A stretch of 64,000 nt of DNA, from positions 1-64,000 of the forward strand of contig SSNU01000227.1 of assembly GCA_012064415.1 (NCBI GenBank). The letters are read 5' to 3'. The notes under the pieces were generated by a model that was not told where the DNA came from, searched no databases, and saw only the letters and a list, made by a program, of their open reading frames with translations. The stretch is from Gyrodactylus bullatarudis (lineage: Eukaryota; Platyhelminthes; Monogenea; Gyrodactylidea; Gyrodactylidae). Both the position numbers and the translations under genes were made by a program. Of this stretch, positions 36,000-47,959 are shown piece by piece; the stretch's first letter is position 1, and each line of letters begins with the position of its first letter.

Positions 36000-36830
36000 T
36001 TTTTTTTTGTTAGAAAAAAATTCTATATTGAAAAAAAAGATAAATATATACATAAGTGAAATAATTTGTACAATAATGAAAAATGTTTTAAAATCTGCAT
36101 GTTGTGAGAGTCATAAATAATATAAAAATATCGTATCTGAGAAAAGTAATGATTGGCGTTATAATAAATCTGAAAAATTTTAACGAAATCAAACTGGTTT
36201 TTGCTATTAGTGAAGATCAGGATAGAGAAGAGACTTAGAGTAATCAATTTTTGATATTATATGTTCTGTAATAGCTTTAATGGAATAAAGATTATCACAA
36301 TTAGAAAAATCAAATTTTTCATAAAGAATGTTATAGGAAGACAGAAGAATATTATGTTGATAAGAAATGTTTCTCAAATTGTAATTTTGTTCAATTTTTA
36401 TGGAGGTTTCTGTAAATTTTTTAATTATGAAGGCAAAACGACGAATCCATAACGGATTTAGACCGGAAGCCGAGATACGAGCATTGTAGGACTCCAACTC
36501 GTGGCAGAGTGCGTATAGAAATCTACTCCATCCATGGACTCAAGTGAATCTTTAAGTAGCGAGAAGTTGTGGTTGATTTTCATAATATCAAGGGAATTTT
36601 TCGCCTTGAAGACGAATTTCAAATCGTCTGCAAACTTGAAAAGGGCACCCTCAGTACCCTCTAGGAGCTGAATATCAGCGAAACAAATATTAAAGAGAAG
36701 AGGACCGATAATGGAACCTTAAGGAACACCAGAGTTAATCGGTTCAAGACTACTGGTGGTGTTATTAAATTCAACATATTGCAATCTATTACATAAAAGA
36801 AACATGGTTAAATTGATAATATGGGGATTA
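36000..36830 (-). mobile_element. LINE copy 2, 5'-truncated, with stop and internal deletion
   Basis: The 3' end is marked by a poly-T tract (poly-A on the element strand) next to TTCAATATAGAAT. Element-strand coding includes SGVP-stop-GSIIGPLLFN, FADDLKF (reverse-transcriptase palm with YxDD-type FADD) and a C-terminal block (SASGLNPLWIRR to SKIDYSKSLLYPDLH). A stop replaces the Gln in the GVPQGS motif near 36720, and sequence between the palm region (36520) and the C-terminal block is deleted. Clearly non-functional. Confidence 0.85.
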
Positions 36831-36849
36831 ATTTTAAAATATATCAATA

Positions 36850-38093
36850 GTATAGAGCATCAAATAATTACAAAATGAGCACTGCTCATTGAGCAGGTAA
36901 AGATGATATTAGTTTGACCTCGTTTGGCATTGTAGGCTCATAAAATTCATACGTCACTATTTCTTCTACTTAAATTATAAGCAGTCGAATTGAAAATCCA
37001 GATGACTACAGATCGTTATAAGGAAGAGGGTAGATGGATTTTAGGAACCTATAACTATACGTTTAGTTAAAGATTACAGTAATTAAGAGAATTTGGATTG
37101 GCTTATTTCTCAGATCACACATGATTGATTTTAGATTATGATACATTTAAGGAAACTATGAATCAAGATAAAATTTGATGTCTAAGAAGAAAAAGAAATG
37201 AGTAGGAAGTTCTTCGTCAAAAGTATTTTTTAGATTAAAGGGTATTGGCTATATAGAATGGTTTCTATAAAGTTAAAACGGACCATATTGTTCTCAGAAG
37301 ATAAATCGAATTTGTTTTTCTCATGTAAAAAGATAGGTCAGTAATCGAAATCTATCTAAAATGTTGATACTATTAACGTACACGTGTAAAACCTTGATTG
37401 TAAATTCTTGCATGTTATTTCTTTTCATAGCAAAAGTAATAAAGATCAAACACTAAAGAGGAAATTATGAAACATTGCCAGGAGATGAAGAGGGAGAAAC
37501 ATAAATGAGAGTGCACAATTTCGATGTAGTGTGTTGGCTTTATTTTTCAATATAAAAAAATGTGCCCAACAGTTAATTATTTTATGCATTTGTATGCGCT
37601 TTTGGTTCAATTTTTTAGCGTCTATCTTCTGAATTGGAAACACAGTGCAAACTCCTAAATGTAAGGCTTCGTTTTATTAATCTGTACCAACATTTCTAAA
37701 TATCTTTACATACCTGAAAGGATCATCTCATAGGGAAATTATAATTTCTTTTATAGTTGATTAGAATTGAAATGAAAAGTTCAAATAAATCTGTAAGTCT
37801 GCTAAAGTTTTTTATCGAAAATAATATAAACGAAAAAATTTTATTGTTAGATTCTAAACTCATATGGAAGGTCAGAGAACAATTAGCGTATATTGAAGTA
37901 ATAACCGTTATATTTCACCGGGTCTCAAAATAATAAAAAATATGTGCATAATCTGAATAGAAATAAGTATAGTGGTTATTCTGGTCTCAAAGCAAGTAGT
38001 GTTGAATAAAAATTATTTGACAAATCTTTCATTGAAAATAGGAATAACCTAGAATCTGAAAAGTAAATCATTCTTTTTTGAAATTAATGAAGG
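36850..38093. other. No gene seen
   Basis: AT-rich stretch between LINE copy 2 and the TTAA motif at 38094. No supported feature. Confidence 0.45.
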
Positions 38094-38172
38094 TTAACCC
38101 CTCCGGTGCCGATGGACATTTATGTCCATTTTCCAATTTTTTTGAACCTTCATAACTCTACCAGTTTTTTTT
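38094..38172 (+). repeat. Candidate piggyBac-type terminus, cut by LINE sequence
   Basis: TTAA followed by CCCCTCCGGTGCCG and the perfect short palindrome TGGACATTTATGTCCA. TTAA targets, CCC ends and a subterminal hairpin are usual for piggyBac-like elements. The sequence is interrupted at 38173 where a LINE copy begins; no opposite end was identified. Confidence 0.35.
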
Positions 38173-38480
38173 AGAAAATTTTATTCAATATTAATATATA
38201 ACTAACAAAAATATAGTAATCAGGAAAAGCATTATTAAAATAAAGGTTTTCTGCATCTTTGGCATCTTGTAAATATAGAATGAATTAGATATAATCTGGT
38301 TGGATTTGAAACACTTGTAATGAGATAAGTAGGCCATTAAAGAATTTTCAATAAACATTCTGGAGTTAGTGGAGATTAGAATATAAAAGACTCTTAGTAT
38401 AGTCAAGTTTAGATCGGATATGTGACATAACGGATTTTATACTAGAGAGATTATTACATTCAAATAATTTATATTTACTA
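38173..38480 (-). mobile_element. LINE copy 3, 3' part
   Basis: 38173-38410 is nearly identical to 42263-42506 (two substitutions and a 6-bp indel seen), and both continue with AGATCGGATATGTGACAT. Element-strand coding near 38400-38480 gives SKYKLFECNNLSSIKSVMS then HIRSKLDYTKSLLYSNLH, the family's C-terminus; the rest is 3' untranslated region. Confidence 0.75.
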
Positions 38481-38532
38481 TCTATCATATTATAAGCTGA
38501 GAGTAGATTGATAGATTTCTGGATCAATTTTT

Positions 38533-38657
38533 CGGTCCTAGGTTCAAACCCTCCCACACCGGGCACATTGAACACTCTTTCTCTGTTCTCTTTTTTGTAC
38601 AATCATTAATCTTTATAATTCTGTATATAAATAAAAATGTTCGAATTCAAAAAAAAT
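38533..38657 (+). mobile_element. tRNA-derived SINE, 5'-truncated copy
   Basis: From CGGTCCTAGGTTCAAACCCT (pol III B box) through CACCGGGCACATTGAACACT to an A-rich tail (ATAAATAAAAATGTTCGAATTCAAAAA). It matches the full copy at 42952 over its whole length with few changes; the A-box half is missing. Confidence 0.8.
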
Positions 38658-38900
38658 TAAAGTTTAATTGAAGCCCACAATGTGAACTTGCATTAGTGAT
38701 ATTTTTGGCCAAATAACTTGGTATCTTCATGGCTAAATTTTGGTTTTTAAAAAAAATTGTGAAATAGTCTCGGTGACGAAAGTATGATAGGGAATCAAGT
38801 TTAGACCTGAAGTAGTTCATAAAAGATTTGAGATCTGGCAGATTCGTGCAGTCAGATAGCTTAAACTTTTCGTTCAATTCCATACATGTATTCAAGAGTA
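38650..38900 (-). mobile_element. LINE 3' fragment
   Basis: Element strand encodes ELNEKFKLSDCTNLPDLKSF and FRSKLD, matching the family's C-terminus, followed by 3' sequence also found at 42740-42900 (AAATTGTGAAATAGT block). Confidence 0.55.
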
Positions 38901-39389
38901 AGTGTTCCTTCTAAGGTTATAGACTTGATCAATGCAAGAAGCAGAATCGATAAATTTTTATGAGAATCGCTAATTTTTCAAAGAGGTTATATAAGCCCGA
39001 TGAAATAATCAGAGAATTTAATTCAGGGTATTACGATTTGAGATTAACTTGAGGGTATTATTTTGGGGATACTATAGCAAAAGGTTCAATTTATAATTTG
39101 GACGATATACTGAAACCTGGAGTTGTAAGAATATAAAATACATTTGGAACACTAGAATTTAAGATCAACATTAGACAAATTAGATGTAAAGTTCACTAGA
39201 AAAGAAGAGAGATAAAGATAAAATTTGATTAGTAATTGGTCTGAAGAGAAGACTCTATCAGTTTATAAATTCCAATGTGATTGTGGCGCTTCGTAGATAG
39301 GAAGAACTATTAGGAAATTGTCTACAATATCCAATGATCATCTACATATGTATATCGCAGTTGCTAGACATTTTTAACAGGAAAAAACA

Positions 39390-39800
39390 CAGCTTCAATT
39401 TCGAATACAAAAAGATACATTTAGATTCTTACAATGCACTAATCTCGGTCTCAGGGCTTCATCCGCTCTTGTATTCTCAAAATACAAGTTATCTGATTGT
39501 GAAACCTGACTTATCTTAAATTGGTCATGCCCCACATCAGATCTAACCTGGATTATTCTAAGTCTCTTCTCTATTCTTATCTGATGTTATTCCCTCCGTT
39601 ACACAGCCTACTCGTACCACTTTCTCCTCAATCAATTTAGATGTTTAGACTCTAAATTTACTCTCTCTGATTGTGATAACCTTTATGATCAATAATCTCT
39701 TATTTAATAACAAAACTTTACTACTCTTTGTCTCTTCTTTACTCTGATTTACATTTGACTGAATAAGTCCCCTTTTCGAGACCTTTTACATTCAATAAAG
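39390..39800 (+). mobile_element. LINE fragments, decayed
   Basis: LDSYNALISVSGLHPL near 39420 matches the family motif around the conserved Ser-Gly-Leu-x-Pro-Leu; further C-terminal pieces (LDYSKSLLYSYL at 39550; LLYSDLHLTE-stop at 39740-39775) follow in broken frames. Several stops and rearrangements. Confidence 0.6.
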
Positions 39801-40199
39801 TTAAACCTCTGACTGTGAGATAAAAGTTTGAATTGATTTAGCACCTGGCTTGTTGTCGTTGCACACTTTGCAATCAATTTCTATTCAGTGTGTATTAGAG
39901 ACTAATTCTGCTGAAGGATCTTAAGAGGATGTGCCTACTGCAGAAACCCAGAATGTCTCGTCTTGCTTGTGGATTTTATGATTTAAAAAAAACTATATTT
40001 TGAACACCTATGATTTCTCTGTACATATTTATCTTATTTATATCAATTTACATAATATAATGTTGCAATTTCAAAAAAAAAATCTTCATTATGTAATAAC
40101 CGCCAGATGATTAACGATTTACCTTCAGACACTAGAGTTTATTATTAACAATTTCTCTATTTTCATTGCCATTCTATTTAAAACATTATAAATCCACAA

Positions 40200-40310
40200 G
40201 ATTAAAATTATTTCATGCTATTTATCAGATTTATTTACATTTATTTTGTGTACATTATTTAATTTTTTTCATAATTCAATATAAGATTTTGTCTAACAAA
40301 AAAAATCCGA
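40200..40310 (+). mobile_element. LINE 3' tail fragment
   Basis: TTCAATATAAGATTTTGTCTAACA followed by eight A residues, the same 3' terminus as at 42690-42716, 46620-46641 and 48030-48056. Confidence 0.55.
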
Positions 40311-40319
40311 TTAATGACA

Positions 40320-42262
40320 GTACAGACGTTTGGATAAAGGAGAAACTCTTTATCGATCAATACAAACCTAATCTGTGTTCTGAAAAACTATTCCTATTGG
40401 CCTATAATCTTCAGCTACCTTGGCCTATGTGAGCTGTCTCACTTATGTTCTCTCCTTTGTTGCTATTTATTGGAGAGTTTTTCTTTTATTATTTTTTTCC
40501 CAAATTATTAATTATCTACTCTTAAATGATTATCACTCACTCACTGATGATCCTTCCGTACATTTGGAGCTAATATATATTTCTTACTTCTATTTTAATA
40601 TGATTCTAAGAGGATTTTCGGACGTATTTGAAAATTCACGTGAATTATTGACTGAGAATAACTGTAGACTCGTAATCAGCTTATTCACAAATCCTATGAT
40701 GGGCAAAAGATTAAATGCGAGCCATGAATAAAAATCTCTGTGACTTTAAGGGTTAATTCCTGTCATAAAAAATGAGTGTTGAAACAATTAAGATCAACTG
40801 TAATGACAGTCAGGTTAAAATTAACAATCCCCTTTTCATAAAAAAAACGAAAAGTGTGAACGGTTGAAGAGAGACACCGAAAATTACAATTTATTGTAAA
40901 GAGAAAGAGAGATTTTGCCATAAAAAGGCAAGCCATTGCGAAGTGTATTGCGACGTTGAAATCACTTTGTTATAAATCTATTCCAATCTTGGACAATCCT
41001 TCACCTTGCGGTGTGACCAAGGATTTTCATTAGACACATAAAAAATCAAAGTTCTTTCATTTCACTTGAAAAAATCAGATATTCTCTGTCAATTGACTAT
41101 CATTTTAATGTATTGGTAATTTGAGCTATAGATTGTTTCACTTAATAAACTAAAATAGCAGGGTTTTACCTGCAGTGTTTTATTATTATTAGTTAATAAG
41201 GAAAATTGAGAGTAAGAATCATTTGCATTGATTAAATTTGAAGGCCAGGAATTGTTTTTGTCTAGCAACATTCATAGAAATGTCTTAGTAAATCTAGATT
41301 AATTTAAACGAGGAGAGGAATAAATTTAAATTAAATTAAAGCCGATCTGATATGTGTGAAAAGAAGCAAGATCTTTTCTCGTCTTAATGCATCTGTAATT
41401 TGAGACGTAAAATCACAAGTTCAAACAAATCTTCTCCTCTGTTCAATTTCACTTAATATTTTGACAGGAATAAATTTATCCTTCCCCTATGCATTTTGAG
41501 GGGATGAACTGGGCCAAAAAAATGCTCATTTGGCCAGATGTTCAATTAGGGTAGATTTTTTTTAATTTTCTGGAATGTACCCCTGATTTAAGAGGGTAGT
41601 TAGATTTTGAAAAATAATAAAATATAATAACAGAAATGTCAATTTTGTATGATTTTTCATATACAAATTTTCTATTTATTTATCTCCATGTCGACCTAAT
41701 TAATTTCTTTTGTTGTGTTGCTTCAAAGTTGAAAAATAAAATACAAGAAATTGACTTCTTGTTCATATCTATCATAAGTATTAAATAAAGTACTCAAAAA
41801 GTGTGAATATACTGCATGTTACGGACTTGGAACAGGAGAATGTAGGTCATTTGTTCATTAACAACTCTTATTATTAGAAGGAGCAGTATACAGCGGGAAG
41901 ATGATGGGCATGTAAATTCATTAAATAGCCCTAAAATCATCACACATAGATAAAAGCCAGGTATGAATGCTGATCCATTAGCCAGTAATTTATGCTAGTT
42001 CGAATGGGTTCAGAGAAAGTGCCACTTGGACGGAGTTCATAGATCCTACTATCATTATCTTTATACTAGCTGAGTAATATCTACATCAAGTTTTTAATGC
42101 TTGGTTAATAGGTCAAGGTGATAAAATGACAATAAGTAATAAAACAAGAACTGAAATAATAAGTCTAATACAAGTTCTTATATAAATTAGCTTACCAAAG
42201 AAATTTTAGTAGAAATTATTGATCAAAGATTCGAAATTTTCATATTTACTTAAGCAGCTAAA
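40320..42262. other. No gene seen; one strong small hairpin
   Basis: No coding region supported. 40992-41022 holds a nested hairpin: AATCCTT, CACC, loop TTGC, GGTG, then TGACC and AAGGATT. Function unknown. Confidence 0.4.
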
Positions 42263-42900
42263 AGAAAATTTTATTCAATATTAATATATAATTAACAAAA
42301 ATATAGTAATCAGGAAAAGCATTATTAAAATAAAGGTTTTCTGCATCTTTGGCATCTTGTAAATATAGAATGAATTAGATATAATCTGGTTGGATTTGAA
42401 ACACTTGTAATGAGATAAGTAGGCCATTAAAGAATTTTCAATAAATATTCTGGAGTTAGTGGAGATTAGAATATAAAAGACTCTTAGACTAAGTATAGTC
42501 AAGTTTTGCAGACTCTAGTTCCCAGGCTTTCCTATTGCTCAAATATTTACAACTCGAGAGCCTTTACCTTATTTTATGACTTGACATTTTATCATTTTAT
42601 AATTGTACAGATCAATCTATCCATTTATTGTATTTATTTCTATTTGTACAAGCAGATTTCGTTATAATTTGTATTTATATTTTCAATTCAATATAAGATT
42701 TTTTTCTAACAAAAAAAAGTTTAGATCGGATATGTGACATTCATAAGATTGAATTGAAGCCTGAGATTTGAAAATGCACGTTATACTTTTGACCAAATAA
42801 TTTAATATTTTCATAGCTAAATTATGGCTTTAATGAAAATTGTGAAATAGTGTCGCGACCGAAAGGCTTAAAAGAGGTTTAGAATAATCTAGTTTGAACC
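42263..42900 (-). mobile_element. LINE copy, 3' part, split by a nested insertion
   Basis: 42263-42506 matches 38173-38410; the match resumes at 42717-42740 (AGTTTAGATCGGATATGTGACAT) after an insertion at 42507-42716. The remainder to about 42900 is LINE 3' sequence similar to 38650-38800. Confidence 0.8.
42507..42716 (+). mobile_element. Nested LINE 3' fragment with target-site duplication
   Basis: A 210-bp insertion ending in TTCAATATAAGATTTTTTTCTA-type sequence and poly-A. It is flanked by AAGTTT at 42501-42506 and 42717-42722. The uninterrupted site exists at 38405-38410 (CAAGTTTAGATCGG), proving the insertion. Direction is opposite to the host copy. Confidence 0.85.
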
Positions 42901-42951
42901 TAGTGATACGTTTAATCTCTGATGAGTTGTAAAATTCATGTTTTTTTAAGA

Positions 42952-43120
42952 GCCGGTGTTGCGTAGTGGTATCTCTCTGACCTCTCATTAGGACCCTCTT
43001 ATTCTCGGTCCTAGGTTCAAACCCTCCCTCACCGGGCACATTGAACACTCTTTCCCTGTTCTCTTATTTGTACTATCATTAATCTAATTCTGTATATAAA
43101 TAAAATTGTTCGATTTCAAA
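42952..43120 (+). mobile_element. tRNA-derived SINE, full-length copy
   Basis: 42952-43037 is a tRNA-like head: GCCGGTG pairs with CACCGGGC, an A-box-like GTTGCGTAGTGGTATC follows, and the B box GGTTCAAACCC is at 43014-43024. A body (ACATTGAACACTCTTTCCCT) and an A-rich tail follow. The arm between A and B boxes does not fold as a normal tRNA and the tail has no tRNA function, so this is a SINE and not a tRNA gene. Confidence 0.85.
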
Positions 43121-43124
43121 ACAA

Positions 43125-45610
43125 AAATAAATAACGCAGTAAAATAGTTTTCTGGTACTTTTGATTGTCCAGTTTACTAAGCAATTCTAAATTCTTGGTT
43201 GTGATTCATATTTATTCTTATTTATATCAATTTACATAATATAATGTTGCAATTTCAAAAAGAAAAATATTATTTCGAAAATCCAAGAGATCCGAATCAT
43301 CTAAAATCTAATTTTCTGTAAAAGAAAAATTAGTACTAAGTTTTTTCAAACCGGGCTTAACCAGAATGATCTGAGAAATTTATGATTTTGTATTCAAATT
43401 TAAAAAAATCATTACTATTAAAGTAAGAAACATTCACAGAAAAGATGCTTAGATTTGACTCTTGCCTGTCTGACACCTAATCGGAAAATCTCCTGATTAT
43501 CTTGATGGCCAATTAAGTCACACCTATTTACAAGAGTAGAGTTACGATAAAGTTTATATAGAACTGATGTAATCAAGATTTTCCTGTGTTTTATAGCAAT
43601 GTGTCGTGTTCATTTAATTTCCAAGTTGCTGATAATTAACTGATGAACACGCAATTAATCGAGTTTTCACCTGAAGTATCAAAAGGTGTTGATAGGCTAG
43701 TTACTGTTTTTTGGATGTTTAATCTTGATTTTGAAATTTCTCATCAAAGAGGCCTTAGATTAGATGATCAATTAGTTGGAAAAGAAAGGTGAAAAGTCGA
43801 TCGTGGAGTAGTAAACGAGTTTTTATCATTGAGTTATTTCTTATTCAATTTTTCTTTTGAAATCGAAATTTTTCAATACTATTCGATATTATTATTTCTC
43901 GCATTCGCCAACTCGATGAAATTGATTGAACGTTATTTTTATTCATTATAATTTTTTAAGTGAACCTTAATCAAAGATATTTATTTTGTAATTACTATTT
44001 TTATAGAAATATAAGTGATTTTCTAAAAAATGCTATTATTTCAATCTCTTTAGTTTTTTAAGTCATGGTTGCACTGGATTTTTCGATCTATTTTTGTGTT
44101 CCTCACTTGATCACTCTTCGTTGCAGGGAAATAACACTTACCCAACAAGATATTTTCATACGCTTGAATAATCTGGTAGGGAAACAATCACCTGACCCTC
44201 ATCCCTACGTCCAACCCCCCTTCACAGTACTTATTGCCTCATACATAGTGTATTTGTATTCCCAACTTTCAAGTGCGAAAAACCTACATTGTGTAAACAC
44301 AAGTGGAAGATCTGGTATTTCCATTCTGTTATGTTGTAGAATGGCTTCTCTAGTATTTTTTCGGGTAAAGTGGTCAATCATAAAAATATCATGACAAAAA
44401 TAGAAAAACAAAACTTTGTCAACAGAGTAACTTTTTTCAATGACATGTGTGTAATAACACCCAGCATGTATCAGGATGATGAGGTTCAGCTGAATGGAAC
44501 AATCTCAGATAATAGTCCTTGTATGAATAAAATCCTCTTAAGACAAGATTTATAGACTGATATAAAGTTACCTTTTAATGAAATTTCCTCGATATATCTA
44601 CATTGTAGTGTAATAAATTTTAGAAAAAACACCTCATGGATACACACACATTGAAAGTAATCTTGAACATAATGGACCCTATCGCGCCTTAATGCATTAT
44701 TATTACACTCTTCAGTCCAATTTTCATAATGTTATGAAAATAAAGAAAAGACAAATATTTTTAAATGGGGAGGGGAAGATATTCGTACAATTTATTATTA
44801 TTCTTTGGAAATGTTTTTTTGCACATTACATTTGTGACAAAAAAGGCAGTGTAATCGGTTAAATACTGAAGCATTCACACAGTTGGTAATTAAGTTTAGA
44901 GATGAACGTTCATGGCCGCATATTTTTTTTTCAACACATCAAATCCCTTCGCCCTGTTTGTGTATGTTGTCTATTGAAGTCTTGATTACAACAGTCGTGT
45001 AGTGTTCAAATTCCCTCTTCTTGTCGTCAAGGTAAATAAAATTTCATTACCCAACAAACATGGAAGGGGAGGAAATTAAAGATATAGGAGAGAAGTGCTT
45101 TACTAATTTATGTCGTTAAACCACTTCATTGTTCTTATTTTGTACAAGGGCCGAGAATTGGTGAGACATACTTGAAGATTCAAATCAGCTTCATGATTCA
45201 AAAGATAGCTTTTCAATCAAAAACAAGACTTTTTTGAAATTGCAACATAATATTGATAGAATAAAGTCAAAAAATTTACAAATTTTCTTTTGTTAGATGG
45301 AAAAATATATTTAGATATAAAAAGTATAGTACAGAATCTGTACTACAGATTGTATGAAATTAAAAAATAAAGGATAAATATGATTTGATTTCGGCAATTT
45401 AAATTGAATTAATAAAATCTGAGTTCATGGAGTAAATATGCAAACTAAAAATAGATAAATAAACCTTTCGAGTAAATCCCCTGATCATTCTGGAAACCTT
45501 AATGTTGATTGACAAATTTAAATGTGAACAAATCATTCCAGAGTCCATCAGCAGAAGCAGTCTCTACTGTTCACTGAGAAGCAAATGATTAAACAGTAAA
45601 GTAAACGACA
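43125..45610. other. No gene seen
   Basis: AT-rich stretch with one 109-codon frame at 44065-44394 that lacks family resemblance and codon structure. 43210-43270 repeats 40030-40085 (TATATCAATTTACATAATAT). Nothing else is supported. Confidence 0.45.
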
Positions 45611-45621
45611 AACCACATGGG

Positions 45622-46641
45622 TCAACCATCGGTCCGCTTCTCTTTAACCTTTGCTTCGCAGATATTCAGCTCCCAGAGAGTATTGAGGGTGCTCTCTTTA
45701 AATTTGCAGACGATATTAAATTCGTCTTCAAGGTGAGAAACTCTCTTGATATATTGAAAATCAACCACTACTTCTACTTTCTAAAAGATTCACTCGAGTC
45801 CATGGGGCTCTGTCTAAACAGAGATAAATGCAAAATAATACTCCCATTGGGTCTCCCTGCAACCCTCCTTGAATCGCTTCTACTTCCTGGAGAAATAGTC
45901 TCCTTTACTTTTGATCTGGGTTTCAGTATTGATTCAAAATTAAAAATTAACCCTTATTCCAATTTTAAAAAGATCTTTTACTTTTTAAAAACTATTCAAA
46001 AATTCTCCAAATCTATAGTACTTAAACTAAAAGCCTATAAATGCTTAGTTTTAAGTCATTTTGATTATCTATTTCCTCTGTTATACGATATAAATAATTA
46101 TCAATCTTTAGAGATTGAAAGAATCCAATATCGTTTTTTGCATTCTCTGTATCCGAATCTTGACTCTTATAATGCGCTTATCTCGATCTCGGGGCTACAG
46201 CCACTGTGGATCAGAAGATGTGCTTTTATTATAAAAAATTTTATAAACTCGTCTTCATCTATTACCTCCTCCTACAATCTCAGAAATAAAAACTATAATG
46301 ATCATATCTTATTGTCGTCTTTTAGACAATTAGACGCTAAATTCAATCTTTCAGATTGTAACAACGCCCATGATCTTAAATCTATTATGTTATATATTAG
46401 ATCAAAAATAGATTATTCAAAATCTCTCTTATACTCTTCCTTACATTTATAAATGTTAAAATCCAGTTTGGTCTTCGACTTAATGCTCAGATTCATTTAG
46501 ATAATTGACTCTATTGAACAAATTAAGCTGGACTTAATCTTTATTGTATTCTTATGTCTATTGTCACCTTATATGTATATCTATTTATAATCATATTTAC
46601 CTAAATTGTACATATCAATAAAATATTTCTAACAAAAAAAA
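45622..46641 (+). mobile_element. LINE copy 4, 5'-truncated
   Basis: Open from IGPLLFNLCFADIQLPE through the palm FADDIKFVF, LNRDKCKIILPLGLPATLL, LPGEIVSFTFDLGFSID to LDSYNALISISGLQPLWIRR and the stop after SKSLLYSSLHL (46450). The 3' untranslated region ends TATCAATAAAATATTTCTAA and poly-A at about 46641. Reverse-transcriptase motifs place it among poly-A non-LTR elements of the Jockey/CR1/I type; endonuclease and upstream reverse transcriptase are absent. Confidence 0.88.
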
Positions 46642-46663
46642 CAGATGCTAAATAAATTCAAAC

Positions 46664-47815
46664 TTTTTTTTTTGGTAGAAATAGAATCTATATTGAAAAA
46701 ATAAATACAAAAATAAAAATAGGACATTAATCGATCTCGTGTTTGTTAAAGATAGGAAGAACATGAATTATGAATGAGTTTTTAGTGAATTGAGTTTTGG
46801 CAGTTGATCTGAAAAATTAAATCGAAAATCACTAGGTTACTTCTACTTAATGAAGATCAGGGTATAGGAGAGATTTTGAGTAGTCAATTTTAGAGCGAAT
46901 ATGTTTAGTAATAGATTTTATGGAGTTGAGGTTGTCACAATTTGACAAGTCATACTTTTCATTAAGTCTATTGTAAGTTATGAGTAGATAGTTACTTTCA
47001 TAGGTCGTATTTCTCAGATTGTAGGATCGTTCAATTTTAGTTGAAGATTCGGAGAATTTTTTTATGATGAACGCATAACGGCGAACCCATAAGGGATTGA
47101 GGCCAGACGCCGAAATGCGAGCATTGTATGAGTTTAGTTCGGGATAGAGAGAATAGAGAAATCTACTTTGAATTTTTTCGATTTTTCTGGCTTGGTCATT
47201 TGTTAAGTATATTAATAAAGGTGAGATATAGTCAAAGTGTGTGAGCACTAATGACTTGTACGCCTTAATTCTTAAAGGTAATGATTTTGAAAATTTAAGT
47301 ATTGCCATGACCATGGAGTTTACTTTAGGTAAGTTTGAGAAGGGATTAATTTTTAGTTTTGAGTTAATACCGAAACCTAGATCGGAAGTAAAGGAGACTA
47401 TTTCTCCAGGAAGTAGAAGCGATTCAATGAGGGTTGCAGGGAGGCCCGATGGGAGCATTATTTTGCATTTATCTCTATTTATATAGAGCCCCATGGTCTC
47501 GAGTGAATCTTTAAGAAGGGAGAAATTATGGTTGATTTTTATTATATCTAAGGCATTTTTTACCTTGAAGACGAACTTTAAGTCGTCAGCAAATTTAAAG
47601 AGGGCACCCTCAGTACCTTCTGGGAGCTGAATATCAGCGAAGCAAATATTGAAGAGAAGGGGACCGATAGAGGAACCTTGGGGAACGCCCGAATTGATGC
47701 GTTCTAGACTACTGGTGGTATTATTAAATTCAACATATTGAACTCTATTACAGAGAAAAAACATAATAAGGTTAATAATATAGGGATCAATTTTATAATA
47801 TATAAGTTTTTGTTT
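46664..47815 (-). mobile_element. LINE copy 5, 5'-truncated, open reading frame intact
   Basis: The longest copy: from KIDPYIINLIMFFLCNRVQY through SGVPQGSSIGPLLFN and FADDLKFVFK to the C-terminal SKIDYSKSLLYPDLH with no stop in over 305 codons (46847-47764). Its 3' end (poly-T at 46664 on the plus strand) lies only about 22 bp from the 3' end of copy 4, tail to tail. The intact frame suggests a fairly recent insertion. An aspartate pair in FADD is the catalytic palm motif. Confidence 0.88.
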
Positions 47816-47959
47816 TATCTTATAGTCAGGAATTTAATAGGACTTAACACTCTCTGGGTCCGGAGATATGCATGCCAGTTACAATTTACAAACTGATTCA
47901 ACTGTCTCATGTGCGATATTTTAAAGATCACTCATCCAGTTATGATTTTTATTTTTTCA

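Noticed and set aside
40166..40731. Hydrophobic frames that might be membrane proteins
   Set aside because: Overlap LINE 3' tail sequence; hydrophobicity follows from T-rich composition.
42952..43037. tRNA gene
   Set aside because: Ends pair and boxes are present, but the anticodon region does not fold and a SINE body and A-rich tail follow; a second truncated copy exists at 38533.
44065..44394. 109-codon frame
   Set aside because: Composition and order look random; no homology, no supporting splice sites, and an antisense frame overlaps it.
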